Assembly (NCBI RefSeq): GCF_023895975.1
Contig: NZ_JALBWM010000011.1
Coordinates: forward strand, 1 to 64,000
Reading direction: 5' to 3'
DNA length: 64,000 nt
DNA from: Microbulbifer okhotskensis
GTDB taxonomy: Bacteria; Pseudomonadota; Gammaproteobacteria; Pseudomonadales; Cellvibrionaceae
A program made the translations under genes and the position numbers. The notes under the pieces are model-generated. The model did not search any database, was not told where the DNA came from, and saw only the letters and a program-made list of their open reading frames with translations. Shown piece after piece: positions 30,203-38,945 of the stretch. Within the stretch, counting starts at the first letter, position 1; the number at the start of each line of letters is the position of its first letter.

Positions 30203-31984
30203 ATGGAAGCGAATCTCGAAGATGTGAAAATTCTCTCTCCCCGCCGCAACAGCACCGAGGCCACAACTATTGAGGAACTTGCACAAGAACAGTTGCAGCA
30301 TTTTTGTATTGATAGAGAATCTGAGCACGGCAAGCTGTTGGAGCATACAGCCACTCTGTTGTATCAAGCGCAAGGCAACCTGAACCAGCTATGGAGCCAG
30401 GTCACCGATACCCTTCAGCGCTTAGATAAATCTGACAAAATTGCCTATTTCAATGCTAAGCGTTTTATGAGCTTTCAACTGGCAAAGTTGTTGGACACTC
30501 TACAAAACCCGTTGCGAGCCAGTTTTCAGGGCCTGCAAGGGGATGACTTTAATATCACCACCCGCGGCGGTTATCCGCTGTTCGATAATATTCCGGCTAT
30601 TTTTTCTGCAACACCGGTAATCGCACGAACGGCAACTTATATTTATGCCTGTACCGAGTGGGTCGACGATGCCTTCCGTGGCCGTGAACCGAGCCACGAT
30701 ATTTACTCACGCCTGCTTAATCCAACCTCGATTTCACTGGCCAATGCCATCGTCGATCTGGAATGCGGCCCCGAGGCCAGCGAGTATATGGCCTGGAACT
30801 TTAACTCCGGAATGGCGGCTATCGACGCGCTCTTGTCAAACCAATTGCGCCGTGAAGATATTCTGATCGTGTCGAGGAATATCTACGGCGGTACTCACCA
30901 GTTATTTCAGGATTTCTACGCGCGCAAGGATAAGCTCGCCATCAAACTGGCCTGGTTTGATGGCACTACGGGTGCGGATTTCGAAAAGATGCTGGCTGAT
31001 ACTCAACAAAACCATGCGGACGCTATAAATGCAGGCGCGAAGATTCATGTGTATATTGAATCCCCCTGCAACCCCCATGGCATCATGTTGGATGTGCCGT
31101 CCATCTGCAAAACGGCACACCGGGAAAATATTCTGGTCAGCCTCGACGCAACATTGGCGACCCCCTTCCTTTATCAGCCACTGCGCCGTACAGATCGAGA
31201 GGAGCGCCCGGACTTCGTTGTCCACTCCTATACCAAAGATATCGGCGGTACCGGCGCAGCTACAGCAGGGGTGGTTATTGGGGAAAACTACCGCATGTTT
31301 ATTCCCAAGGGCGACAGCGCAAAAGGCCTGAACTGGGACCAGTGCATGTTCTGGGATGTCTACTACATCAAAGGTGCTTTCCTGGATGCTGACAAGGCCT
31401 GGGAAGTTCACTGTGGCATGCGCACACTGGAAATGCGGATGCTCACCAAGTGTATTAACACTTTGAAACTCAGCCATTTTTTCGCCAGCCACAGCAAAAT
31501 CCGCGTTAACAGTCACGCGGTGCAAAGGCACCCCAATTCGGCTTTGCGTGAATCATTGATGCGCTACCAGTTCCCCACGCCTCTGTTCAGTATTGATATG
31601 GAGGCGGCACAAATTCCCACCGAAGCGTTTAAGAGCTTTTTCGATGCCCTTGAGCCCGCTTTTGGTCAAATGGTGAGCCTGGGACAAACAAATACCATGG
31701 TACTCTGCCCCGCGCTCACCTCTCACTCTGAACTATCACCAGAGGCGATGGAGGCAGCGGGTATTTTTCCAACGACTATCCGTATTTCAATCGGAGACGA
31801 AAACATGGCGCAAATGGCCGCCCATGTAATCAGCTGCGCTCGCCTGCACTTGGACCCGATAAGCCCAGGGTTTAGTACAAGCTTTATGGCGCCAGAGGAA
31901 ACTGATGAACTCTTCACCCGTTTCTACCTGGAATCACACCAGAAAGTCATTGAGGCCCAACCCAAAATTGTGGATTACCTCTAA
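30203..31984 (+). CDS. PLP-dependent enzyme of the Cys/Met metabolism (trans-sulfuration) fold with long N-terminal extension
   Basis: The 593-residue protein is far longer than typical 390-residue cystathionine lyases or synthases. Residues about 1-150 are an extra, mostly helical region. The PLP fold then begins, with a RLLNPTS-type segment, NSGMAAIDALL, an SLDAT-type aspartate and Lys345 in HSYTKDIGGTG as the likely Schiff-base lysine. The substrate cannot be read from the sequence. GAGGA lies 7 nt upstream of the ATG. It appears monocistronic; the next gene starts 110 bases downstream. Similar long proteins are labelled only as PLP-dependent transferases. Confidence 0.75.
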   Translation: MEANLEDVKILSPRRNSTEATTIEELAQEQLQHFCIDRESEHGKLLEHTATLLYQAQGNLNQLWSQVTDTLQRLDKSDKIAYFNAKRFMSFQLAKLLDTLQNPLRASFQGLQGDDFNITTRGGYPLFDNIPAIFSATPVIARTATYIYACTEWVDDAFRGREPSHDIYSRLLNPTSISLANAIVDLECGPEASEYMAWNFNSGMAAIDALLSNQLRREDILIVSRNIYGGTHQLFQDFYARKDKLAIKLAWFDGTTGADFEKMLADTQQNHADAINAGAKIHVYIESPCNPHGIMLDVPSICKTAHRENILVSLDATLATPFLYQPLRRTDREERPDFVVHSYTKDIGGTGAATAGVVIGENYRMFIPKGDSAKGLNWDQCMFWDVYYIKGAFLDADKAWEVHCGMRTLEMRMLTKCINTLKLSHFFASHSKIRVNSHAVQRHPNSALRESLMRYQFPTPLFSIDMEAAQIPTEAFKSFFDALEPAFGQMVSLGQTNTMVLCPALTSHSELSPEAMEAAGIFPTTIRISIGDENMAQMAAHVISCARLHLDPISPGFSTSFMAPEETDELFTRFYLESHQKVIEAQPKIVDYL

Positions 31985-32093
31985 CCTGTGAGAGATGCGC
32001 ACCACCGTAACCCCAGAGCGGTGAAGTGCGCTTGTTGCACTACCTTATATCCCGTAGTATCACCGTTTCTGTCCACAATTTAATCAACCCAAA

Positions 32094-33392
32094 ATGCCGA
32101 ACCTTTCCACATGGCTTCTGGCCTGGATTCTGTGCTGCTTATCCACCGTTACATTGGCGCAGGGCTATGAACAGCTCTACAGCGATTACCGCGGTAGCCT
32201 CTATCAAATTCGCCTGATTGAGAAATCATCCAATTCAAAAGCCGGCCTGGGCTCCGGATTCCAAATTTCCCCGGATGGGTTGATCGCTACCAACTACCAT
32301 GTGGTCGCTCAAGCCGTCAGCGACCCGAAAAAATATTCCCTGGAGTACTTCTCTGTCGATGGTGGCAGGGGAAAATTAACTTTACTGGATATCGATGTCG
32401 TTAATGACCTGGCACTGCTACGCCAGGAAACCCCCGGAAATGAATACCTGCAGCTAGCTACTGACACCCCCAAGAAAGGAGAGACCATCGTCTCTCTCGG
32501 CAATCCACTCGACTTGGGTATGACCCTGATCCCCGGTACCTATAACGGCATCGCCGGCGGTAGCTTATATGACCGGATTCACTTTTCCGGCTCTATTAAT
32601 CCGGGAATGAGCGGCGGCCCGGCAATCAATATCCGCGGTCAAGTCGTGGGTATCAATGTCGCCACGGCGGGCAATCAAGTGAGCTTCCTAATACCCGTGG
32701 ATAAACTCTCAGCTTTGTTAAAACACTACCGCCAGAAGGGTGGCTCCCTCAACTTAAAACAAGTGACTTATCAACAGCTACTGAACAACCAGCAGCGAAT
32801 TATCGACTCAATTTTACAGGTCGATTGGAAACGCCGCTCTCTCGGTGATGCCAGGGTCGTCGGTGACATAATCCCAGCCATTAAATGCTGGGGTAACACC
32901 GAAGAAAGCGAAGATAACCCGATTAAAAGGATCGACAAAGGCTGCGCCGGGCAGGACGTGATTTTTCTGTCCGATGAGTTCGATACCGGCAAAGTTGAGT
33001 ACGAGTTCTTTTGGCTTGAGGCTGAGGACCTTCTAACTGCACGCTTTTATGCCGAGTACGAAGGTCAGATGGACGCTTTCTTCCCGGGCAATAGTGCCGG
33101 AGAAAAAGATGTCACCAATTTCCGCTGTCAGCAGGGGTTTACCGCACAGCCCCGTGGTGAAGAGCCCTCCGCTTCCAAGCCAGAACGCAAGCAGGAGCCT
33201 CTTATCGCTCGAACCAGCTACTGTGTCAGACGCTACAAAAACTTTCCTGATCTTTACGATATTTTCTTCCTGAGCCTCAGTGTGGATCAAAAAAATCGCG
33301 CGCTGGTCAGCCATTTCACCCTGTCCGGTTTTACCCAGGAATCCGCCGACGCCTTTTCCCAGAAGTTCACAAGCGAGATCCAATGGCCCTGA
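32094..33392 (+). CDS. Exported trypsin-like (S1C/HtrA-type) serine protease with unknown C-terminal domain
   Basis: The 432-residue protein has a signal peptide ending near LAQ (about 22). A chymotrypsin-fold protease domain at about 30-215 has a complete triad: His69 in TNYHVV, Asp105 in VVNDLALL and Ser173 in PGMSGGP. No PDZ domain follows. Instead there is a roughly 200-residue cysteine-containing domain that I do not recognise. The 3' end overlaps the start of the FHA membrane-protein gene by 10 bases, so the two are co-translated and probably work together across the inner membrane. Confidence 0.85.
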   Translation: MPNLSTWLLAWILCCLSTVTLAQGYEQLYSDYRGSLYQIRLIEKSSNSKAGLGSGFQISPDGLIATNYHVVAQAVSDPKKYSLEYFSVDGGRGKLTLLDIDVVNDLALLRQETPGNEYLQLATDTPKKGETIVSLGNPLDLGMTLIPGTYNGIAGGSLYDRIHFSGSINPGMSGGPAINIRGQVVGINVATAGNQVSFLIPVDKLSALLKHYRQKGGSLNLKQVTYQQLLNNQQRIIDSILQVDWKRRSLGDARVVGDIIPAIKCWGNTEESEDNPIKRIDKGCAGQDVIFLSDEFDTGKVEYEFFWLEAEDLLTARFYAEYEGQMDAFFPGNSAGEKDVTNFRCQQGFTAQPRGEEPSASKPERKQEPLIARTSYCVRRYKNFPDLYDIFFLSLSVDQKNRALVSHFTLSGFTQESADAFSQKFTSEIQWP

Positions 33393-34426
33393 TTATCGAA
33401 GAACTCAACCGCGCCCAACGGGTGCAGGTGCGTTACCGTATGGACGGGGATAAATTTACCCTCGGCCGTGCCTATGACAACGATGCTGTCCTGGAAGATA
33501 TCCATTCAGATGCCCACCATGCCGAAATCCGGCGCGATGAAGACGGCCACTACTACCTCCGTGATCTAGACTCAGTGAATGGCTGCCAGCTGCTGGGCAA
33601 CCTGAAAGACAAGTCAGTGAAGCCCGATAATATCGAAGTTCACAAGGTCTCCTCTGGAGATTTACTGCAATGCGGAAAATCCCGTTTCAGAATCTTCAAT
33701 AGTAGTGAGGCCATGCCTGGGGCCGTCCCTCTACATTCGCTGGAGAACCTGTTTTCCAGCTTGTCCCATCCGGTAGGTGCGATTCTCCTACTGCTGTGTT
33801 TTGGTTGCGCCAGCGTACTGTTGAGTTATCTCGGGTATGCCCGCACCTATCAATGGACCGTTGCTGTCAATATTCTCGCCACCGCGATGATCGCTATGGT
33901 GATCTACGCCGGGATCTGGGCGTTTATTGGTAGGGTGGTCAAGCATGAAACCCACTTCTTCACTCACTTATCCATCGCCGCCCTGGGTGCGCTTTGTTAT
34001 ACCGCGTGGGAGTGGCTGAGGGGGGTTATTAACTATAACTTTGCCGTCGGCACCACACTTCAGATCATGGATTTCCTGGTGCTCGTTATCATACTGCCCG
34101 CGATGTTGTGGTCCGCTTGCTACCTGGCCACCAACCTCACCCGGGGCTGGCGCTGGGGGGTAGCCCTAGCCTTGCCCCTCACCTTCCTGGGCTTCGGACT
34201 GAGTGAGAGTATCAGTGACATAAACGACTTCAGCGAGCTTCCAGAAATCTCCACAGAGCTGAAATACGATAATATGCTATTTCGTACGCCTGTTCCTATG
34301 CAGGATTTTATTGGAAATTCAGCAAAGATCTTTGATATCCCGATAAAGAAAAAAGAAACTACTGAAGAGAACACCGAGAGTTCTTCCAGCGAGGAGCAGA
34401 GTAGTGCCCCAGAGGTAGAGTCATGA
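33383..34426 (+). CDS. FHA domain multi-pass membrane protein
   Basis: The 347-residue protein has a cytoplasmic FHA domain (about 1-105, with FTLGRAYDND and a DLDSVNG motif). About five or six transmembrane helices follow (130-275), then an acidic Ser/Glu-rich tail. The FHA serine-histidine motif is degenerate (SDAHHAEI), close to but not identical with the standard S-x-x-HA. It overlaps the preceding protease gene by 10 bases and the following hisC by 4 bases (ATGA). This suggests a phosphothreonine signal relayed to the exported protease. The two kinases a few kb upstream are candidate partners; this is inference. Confidence 0.8.
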   Translation: MALIIEELNRAQRVQVRYRMDGDKFTLGRAYDNDAVLEDIHSDAHHAEIRRDEDGHYYLRDLDSVNGCQLLGNLKDKSVKPDNIEVHKVSSGDLLQCGKSRFRIFNSSEAMPGAVPLHSLENLFSSLSHPVGAILLLLCFGCASVLLSYLGYARTYQWTVAVNILATAMIAMVIYAGIWAFIGRVVKHETHFFTHLSIAALGALCYTAWEWLRGVINYNFAVGTTLQIMDFLVLVIILPAMLWSACYLATNLTRGWRWGVALALPLTFLGFGLSESISDINDFSELPEISTELKYDNMLFRTPVPMQDFIGNSAKIFDIPIKKKETTEENTESSSSEEQSSAPEVES

Positions 34427-35496
34427 GCAAAATATTTTGGAGCCCCGGGCTTGAACAGTTGGAGCCCTACACCCCTGGTGAGCAGCCAGAGAGCAAAACC
34501 CTAATTAAGCTCAATACCAACGAAAACCCTTATCCAGCGTCTCCCCAGGCTCTGGGGCTATTGAAGCAGTACGATTTTTCCGACGCCCTGCGCCGCTACC
34601 CAGATCCAGAGTCCCGGGAATTGCGCCGGGCTATTGCCGACAAGCACAAGCTTACCCCCGAACAAGTATTTGTCGGTAACGGCTCCGATGAAGTGCTCGC
34701 TCTCAGTTTTTACAGTTTTTTTCGCCGTCGCGAACCTCTACTGTTTCCTGATATTACCTACAGTTTCTACCCAGTCTATTGCCAGCTCTTCGATATTGAG
34801 AGCCGCAAAATTCCCCTCGCCCGTGATTTCTCTGTGCAGTTACAGGATTACAGCGCGCCGGCTGCGGGTGTCATAATTCCAAACCCCAACGCACCCACAG
34901 GGCGCTATTTACCTTTGGACGAAATTGAAGCTCTGTTAGAGTGCCAGCCCCAGCGGGTAGTGATTGTTGATGAGGCGTATATCGATTTTGGCGGCGATAG
35001 CGCCATCACACTAATCAACCGTTACCCCAACCTGCTGGTTATTCACACCCTCTCTAAATCCTATGCGCTGGCGGGGCTGCGCCTCGGCTTTGCCATGGGG
35101 CAGAAACACTTGATCCAAGGGCTTTTAAGAGCCAAGAATTCGTTCAATTCCTATCCCATTGACGCTGTCGCACAACGAGTCGCCACAGCGGCAATCCGCG
35201 ATACCGCCTGGCACGCCGACAATTGCGGCAAAGTTATTGCCACCCGCAAGCGCTGTGAACAGACACTGGCCGAGATTGGCTTCGAAGTGGTTCCCTCACA
35301 GGCCAACTTCCTCTTGGTCAAACCTCCACAACCAGGAGCTGAAGCCTTTAACCAGGCACTGCGCAAAAGAGATATTCTTGTGCGCTATTTCAACCAGCCT
35401 CGCATCAGTGAATATCTGCGTATCTCCATCGGCACCGATGCCGAGATGGATCAGCTGATACGGAACTGCAAAGAGATACTTGCGTCACAGAGCTAG
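34423..35496 (+). CDS. hisC: Histidinol-phosphate aminotransferase
   Basis: The 357-residue fold-type I PLP aminotransferase carries the HisC signatures: KLNTNENPYP near the N-terminus, GNGSDEVL, an NPNAPTG substrate motif, DEAYIDF and Lys212 in HTLSKSYALAG. It converts imidazole-acetol phosphate to histidinol phosphate in histidine synthesis. It may instead serve aromatic amino acids, as some paralogues do. Its position in a run of protease/FHA/cell-wall genes, away from a his operon, suggests a second copy. The start overlaps the preceding stop by 4 bases. Confidence 0.9.
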   Translation: MSKIFWSPGLEQLEPYTPGEQPESKTLIKLNTNENPYPASPQALGLLKQYDFSDALRRYPDPESRELRRAIADKHKLTPEQVFVGNGSDEVLALSFYSFFRRREPLLFPDITYSFYPVYCQLFDIESRKIPLARDFSVQLQDYSAPAAGVIIPNPNAPTGRYLPLDEIEALLECQPQRVVIVDEAYIDFGGDSAITLINRYPNLLVIHTLSKSYALAGLRLGFAMGQKHLIQGLLRAKNSFNSYPIDAVAQRVATAAIRDTAWHADNCGKVIATRKRCEQTLAEIGFEVVPSQANFLLVKPPQPGAEAFNQALRKRDILVRYFNQPRISEYLRISIGTDAEMDQLIRNCKEILASQS

Positions 35497-35571
35497 AGCT
35501 TTAGCTGTCTATACTCGTCGGGCCCACGTTCAGTGGCTCTACAACTGTGACTTATTGGTATCCAGGTACCC

Positions 35572-36513
35572 ATGCACCCCAAAACTAAAAACCTTGCGCC
35601 CTTGGGCACGCCCCTTGCCTCTCTCAAACGGGGCGCTTGCCAGCTCCTGTCTAAATCACTGATTTTTACTGCAATAGCCCTAAGTACAGCGGCCAGCGCC
35701 AATCCCTGGGAGGAGGCACAGGCCCCCAGTGACCAGGCCCCCGCCAGCATTGGCACCTATACCAATGGCTGTCTGGGCGGTGGGGAAACCCTACCTCTGC
35801 GGGGCGAAGGCTTTCAGCTGGTGCGCACAGGCCGCGAGCGACATTTTGCACACCCCCAAACCATCAACTTCCTTAAAGATTTCTCGCAAAACATTGCTCA
35901 AAAGGATCTGGGGAGAATCCAGATAGGTGATATGTCGATGGCCCGCGGCGGCCCCTTCGGCAGTGGCGGACATAGCAGCCACCAAACCGGACTAGATGTG
36001 GATATTTGGTATTCCCAAGATCGTAGAGCCGCCGAACGCGCCCTCACCCAATGGGAGCGTGATAATATCTCCGCCATCGCCCTGGCAGATGAGCGCAAGC
36101 ACCGTTTGATACCGGAAAACTGGGACGACCGCGTACCCAAGATTCTGCGTCTGGCTGCGGAGGACCAGCGGGTCGAACGAATTTTCGTACACCCGACAAT
36201 CAAGCGTCACCTGTGCAAAATATCCGGCACTGATAACGAATGGTTGCGCAAGGTGCGTCCCTGGTGGGGACACAATTACCACTTCCATGTGCGCCTCGCC
36301 TGTCCGAAGGGCAGCAGCAACTGCAAGCCGCAGGCACCGGTCAGTACTACCCCCTGCGGCAACGATCTGGACTGGTGGTTTAGCGATGATTTCTACGCAA
36401 TACTCAATGGCACTGCACCCAAGCCAGAAAAGAAGAAGCCGAAACCAAAGACTTTACCTCAGCAGTGCGAACAGGTCTTGAGCGCACCTTCGGCAAGTAC
36501 CACGACGGAATGA
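35572..36513 (+). CDS. mepA: Penicillin-insensitive murein endopeptidase
   Basis: The 313-residue periplasmic M74-family LAS peptidase has a basic N-terminus and hydrophobic core (about 25-43) as signal peptide. Zinc ligands are visible in GHSSHQTGLDVD (His, Asp) and WWGHNYHFHVRL (His). It cleaves the D-Ala-meso-diaminopimelate cross-links of peptidoglycan and is insensitive to penicillin. An AGGT lies about 6 nt upstream of the ATG. The gene for a D-Ala-D-Ala ligase starts 4 bases after its stop, so cell-wall cleavage and precursor synthesis are expressed together. Confidence 0.92.
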   Translation: MHPKTKNLAPLGTPLASLKRGACQLLSKSLIFTAIALSTAASANPWEEAQAPSDQAPASIGTYTNGCLGGGETLPLRGEGFQLVRTGRERHFAHPQTINFLKDFSQNIAQKDLGRIQIGDMSMARGGPFGSGGHSSHQTGLDVDIWYSQDRRAAERALTQWERDNISAIALADERKHRLIPENWDDRVPKILRLAAEDQRVERIFVHPTIKRHLCKISGTDNEWLRKVRPWWGHNYHFHVRLACPKGSSNCKPQAPVSTTPCGNDLDWWFSDDFYAILNGTAPKPEKKKPKPKTLPQQCEQVLSAPSASTTTE

Positions 36514-36517
36514 AACT

Positions 36518-37519
36518 ATGATTAATACCCTGCTTATCTGCGGCGGCGGCGGTAGCGAGCACGACGTATCCCTGAGAACGGCCGACTTTATCGAGGAAAA
36601 ACTCGCCGCGGCGAAAGACATTGCCCTGTTGCGTGTGGAAATGGACAACAGCGGCTGCCTGACCGATAGCCAGGGGCGGGTTTACCATATCTTTTACGAT
36701 CGCAAAATTCGCGATGAGAAAGGCAACTCCTGGGATGTAGATTACGTAATTCCGGCCATCCACGGCTATCCCGGCGAGACCGGTGACTTGCAATCGCAGC
36801 TGGATATGTTCGGCATCCCCTATTTCGGCTCCGCCCCCGAGCCGAGCAAAATCTGTTTTAACAAAATTAAAACCAAGATGTGGCTCAGTGCGCTCGGCAT
36901 TGACAACACTCCTTATGAATTCCTACACAGTCTTGAAATTGAGGAGTTGGAGAAAGCACACTCAGCGCTGGAAGCCTGGGGCGAGGTTTTCGTAAAAGCC
37001 TCCAATCAGGGCTCATCAGTAGGCTGCTTCAAAGTCAGTGATACAAGCGAACTGGAAGCAGCTATTGAGGACGCATTTAAGCTTTCTCCCTACGTGCTTA
37101 TTGAAAAAGCCTTAAAGGCACGGGAACTCGAAGTTGCAGTTTATGCCTACAACAATGAAATTATCGCTACCCGCCCTGGAGAGATACGCGCCCCGTCCGA
37201 TACTTTTTATACTTATAAGGAGAAGTATGCCGAGGGCAGTCGAGCTGTCACTTTTATCGAAGCCGCTGAGTTGGACGAAGAGCAATTACAGTGGATTGCG
37301 AAAGTTTCGCTGCGCACCTTTAAGGCCCTGAAGTTGAAGGACTTATCCCGTATCGACTTCTTTCTCACTGAGACTGGAGAACTCTATCTCAATGAAGTAA
37401 ATACCTTCCCCGGGATGACACCAAATTCAATGTTCCCCAAAATGATGGAAAACCACGGCCATAACTTCAGCGAATATCTCACTGGCCTGATCCGTTCTGC
37501 GGTCTCCTCTTCAGAGTAG
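36518..37519 (+). CDS. D-alanine-D-alanine ligase family ATP-grasp enzyme
   Basis: The 333-residue ATP-grasp protein matches the Ddl pattern. It has the glycine-rich start GGGGSEHDVS, AIHGYPGETGDLQ, a FVKASNQGSSVG nucleotide-binding loop, and the C-terminal RIDFF...LNEVNTFPGMTPNSMFP metal/substrate region. It should ligate two D-alanines for peptidoglycan. It lies outside the mur/fts division cluster, next to mepA, so it is likely a second, specialised Ddl (ddlA-like). It closes the protease-FHA-hisC-mepA run and is followed by a terminator. Confidence 0.85.
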   Translation: MINTLLICGGGGSEHDVSLRTADFIEEKLAAAKDIALLRVEMDNSGCLTDSQGRVYHIFYDRKIRDEKGNSWDVDYVIPAIHGYPGETGDLQSQLDMFGIPYFGSAPEPSKICFNKIKTKMWLSALGIDNTPYEFLHSLEIEELEKAHSALEAWGEVFVKASNQGSSVGCFKVSDTSELEAAIEDAFKLSPYVLIEKALKARELEVAVYAYNNEIIATRPGEIRAPSDTFYTYKEKYAEGSRAVTFIEAAELDEEQLQWIAKVSLRTFKALKLKDLSRIDFFLTETGELYLNEVNTFPGMTPNSMFPKMMENHGHNFSEYLTGLIRSAVSSSE

Positions 37520-37533
37520 ATTGCACAATTAAT

Positions 37534-37557
37534 ACGGAGCTTTCTGGCTCCGTTTTC
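37534..37557 (+). terminator. Intrinsic terminator after the Ddl-family gene
   Basis: A 7-bp stem ACGGAGC/GCTCCGT with a 6-nt loop is followed by a T-rich tract. It lies 14 bases after the stop, between convergent genes. Confidence 0.75.
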
Positions 37558-37575
37558 TCTGTATCAAATATTAGA

Positions 37576-38145
37576 TTAATGCAGTAGCCAGCCTTGTTGG
37601 CGTCGGCGCGAAAACTGGCTGCGCAGAAACTCCATTTGGTCTCCTCGAATCCGTTCACTGTTGATCAAAGCAAGGTATTCAGCGGCATTGGGGCAAAACG
37701 GTAGCGCTAACAGCTCCATATCAATATCTTCCAGTAACCGGTTGCCCTTATGCTGATTACATCGCCTGCAGGCCGCCACCACATTCTCCCAGGAGTCTAC
37801 GCCGCCTTTGGAAACGGGTATAACATGGTCCCTGGTCAGATCCAGGCCCTTAAAGAAATTACCGCAATAAAGGCAGGTATGGGAGTCTCGAAAGAAAAGT
37901 GCACGGTTAGTTAGCGGGGGGCGTCTGCGCGGGCGCGCCATACGTGCGCCGCCACAGGCAATGATCGCCGAAAGATCTAAACTGGAACGCTCGCCACTGC
38001 GATTAAAACCGCCATGCACACGCTGAACTACGCCACCCAGAGACCAGGTAACCAGTTCCCGTACATACAGGCAAGATGCTTCCTGCCAACTGAGCCATTC
38101 CAACGGTTGTCCCGCCAGATTCAGACGTAAAATTCTCGCTTGCAT
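37576..38145 (-). CDS. HNH endonuclease family protein
   Basis: The 189-residue protein has a C-terminal HNH domain. Zinc-type cysteine pairs occur in CLYCG and CRRCNQHKGN, with the DHVIPVSKGG signature between them. The N-terminal 80 residues resemble the stand-alone HNH proteins common in Proteobacteria, which are found outside restriction systems and have unclear roles. No methylase or mobile element genes lie nearby. It converges on the Ddl-family gene. Confidence 0.85.
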   Translation of the reverse strand: MQARILRLNLAGQPLEWLSWQEASCLYVRELVTWSLGGVVQRVHGGFNRSGERSSLDLSAIIACGGARMARPRRRPPLTNRALFFRDSHTCLYCGNFFKGLDLTRDHVIPVSKGGVDSWENVVAACRRCNQHKGNRLLEDIDMELLALPFCPNAAEYLALINSERIRGDQMEFLRSQFSRRRQQGWLLH

Positions 38146-38628
38146 GACCTCGCCTCCCCACTATCGAATAGAACAAGGCAGCCCCGGAACTGTTTCCGTA
38201 CAATCAAAGTGGTTTTTTTTAAATATAAAGAAGCTTTGAATTGGCAGTTCGATGAGACTGGGTGAAAAGAAGCGTGGCAATTTTCGATACGGAACAGAAA
38301 TTGCCCTTTCAGCAGAAAAAAAATATTCTTTGGCTCCAAGCACAAGCCTACAATTTTTCTAACTGACGAACGTAGAGCTGCCCACCGGGGCCACATGGCC
38401 TTAGATAGTACGGGCACTTCTGTTGATAGATTACTGAATGCACCACCCTCCGCCGGCCCAGCGGTAATTTGGCCGACCTATCAACATTAAAGCGGATTAC
38501 TATTACAAATTCCAGACCGTTGCATTCGTATATTGGCACATCGTTATTATAATGAACCTGGCACTGCCTATTGGTCCAGCAGAAGAGTACTAGAGAGTGC
38601 TTGAAAAAAAGCAAGAATCAGGAAGATG

Positions 38629-38754
38629 TAAAACACCGCCCAGGCAATCCGGCCCGGGCGGTGCGTCTCACAGGATGGTGCCCATATCCTTAGGGCGAGC
38701 GGCGCAGTCCATTTATCCTTTGCCGCAGAGTTGCAGTCCCTTTTGCGTCCCTGC
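38629..38754 (-). ncRNA. Csr/Rsm-type small regulatory RNA (RsmY/RsmZ-like)
   Basis: On the minus strand a roughly 126-nt transcript is implied. A CATAAT -10 box lies at 38761-38766, giving a start near 38754. A terminator follows at 38634-38663 (CACCGCCC/GGGCGGTG stem extended inward by two pairs after a mismatch) with four T residues. The RNA contains six GGA triplets. One lies in the loop of a GCCC/GGGC hairpin (38680-38696, loop with AAGGAT), and two lie in the loop of a GCGGC/GCCGC hairpin (38699-38726). This matches RNAs that sequester CsrA/RsmA. An 18-bp activator-type palindrome lies about 65 bases upstream. Exact ends are inferred. Confidence 0.75.
38634..38663 (-). terminator. Terminator of the Rsm-type RNA
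   Basis: An 8-bp GC-rich stem (38634-38641 with 38656-38663) is extended inward by two further pairs after one mismatch. On the minus strand it is followed by four T residues. Confidence 0.75.
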
Positions 38755-38809
38755 CAGTTAATTATGGACATCAAGGAAGAAAAAAGTAGGGGGAATCTGC
38801 TGAATTTCG

Positions 38810-38827
38810 TGTGAGAGATATCTCACA
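38810..38827 (-). promoter_or_regulatory. GacA/UvrY-type upstream activating palindrome
   Basis: The sequence is TGTGAG-N6-CTCACA, an exact 6-6-6 dyad fitting the known TGTRAG-N6-CTYACA element bound by GacA/UvrY response regulators upstream of Csr/Rsm RNA genes. Its centre is about 65 bases upstream of the inferred RNA start. The site is symmetric and also lies about 120 bases upstream of the divergent dehydrogenase gene. Confidence 0.75.
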
Positions 38828-38945
38828 AAGCGAGTTATCTGTTCCAATTGGGAGGGATGACAGGAAATTAATTCCTTGTTAACGATAGGGTTAACAGATA
38901 AGCGCGGCAACTATAACCATCTTTATTTCAAGTTCAATCAACATC

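Larger units (their letters stand above)
38146..38945. other. 800-base intergenic region holding the Rsm-type RNA
   Basis: Bases 38146-38620 show no gene or structure I can support. The rest holds the small RNA, its promoter and the upstream palindrome. Bases about 38830-38945 should contain the promoter of the divergent sugar dehydrogenase gene; GTTAAC occurs twice there. Confidence 0.5.

Noticed and set aside
38121-38417. Minus-strand frame upstream of the HNH gene
   Set aside because: Overlaps the HNH gene start in another frame and has no domain or ribosome binding site.
38629-38770. Cyclic-di-GMP (GEMM) riboswitch, suggested by a GGGACGCAAA stretch
   Set aside because: The rest of the GEMM core is missing, while the GGA spacing, upstream dyad and terminator fit a Csr/Rsm RNA better.
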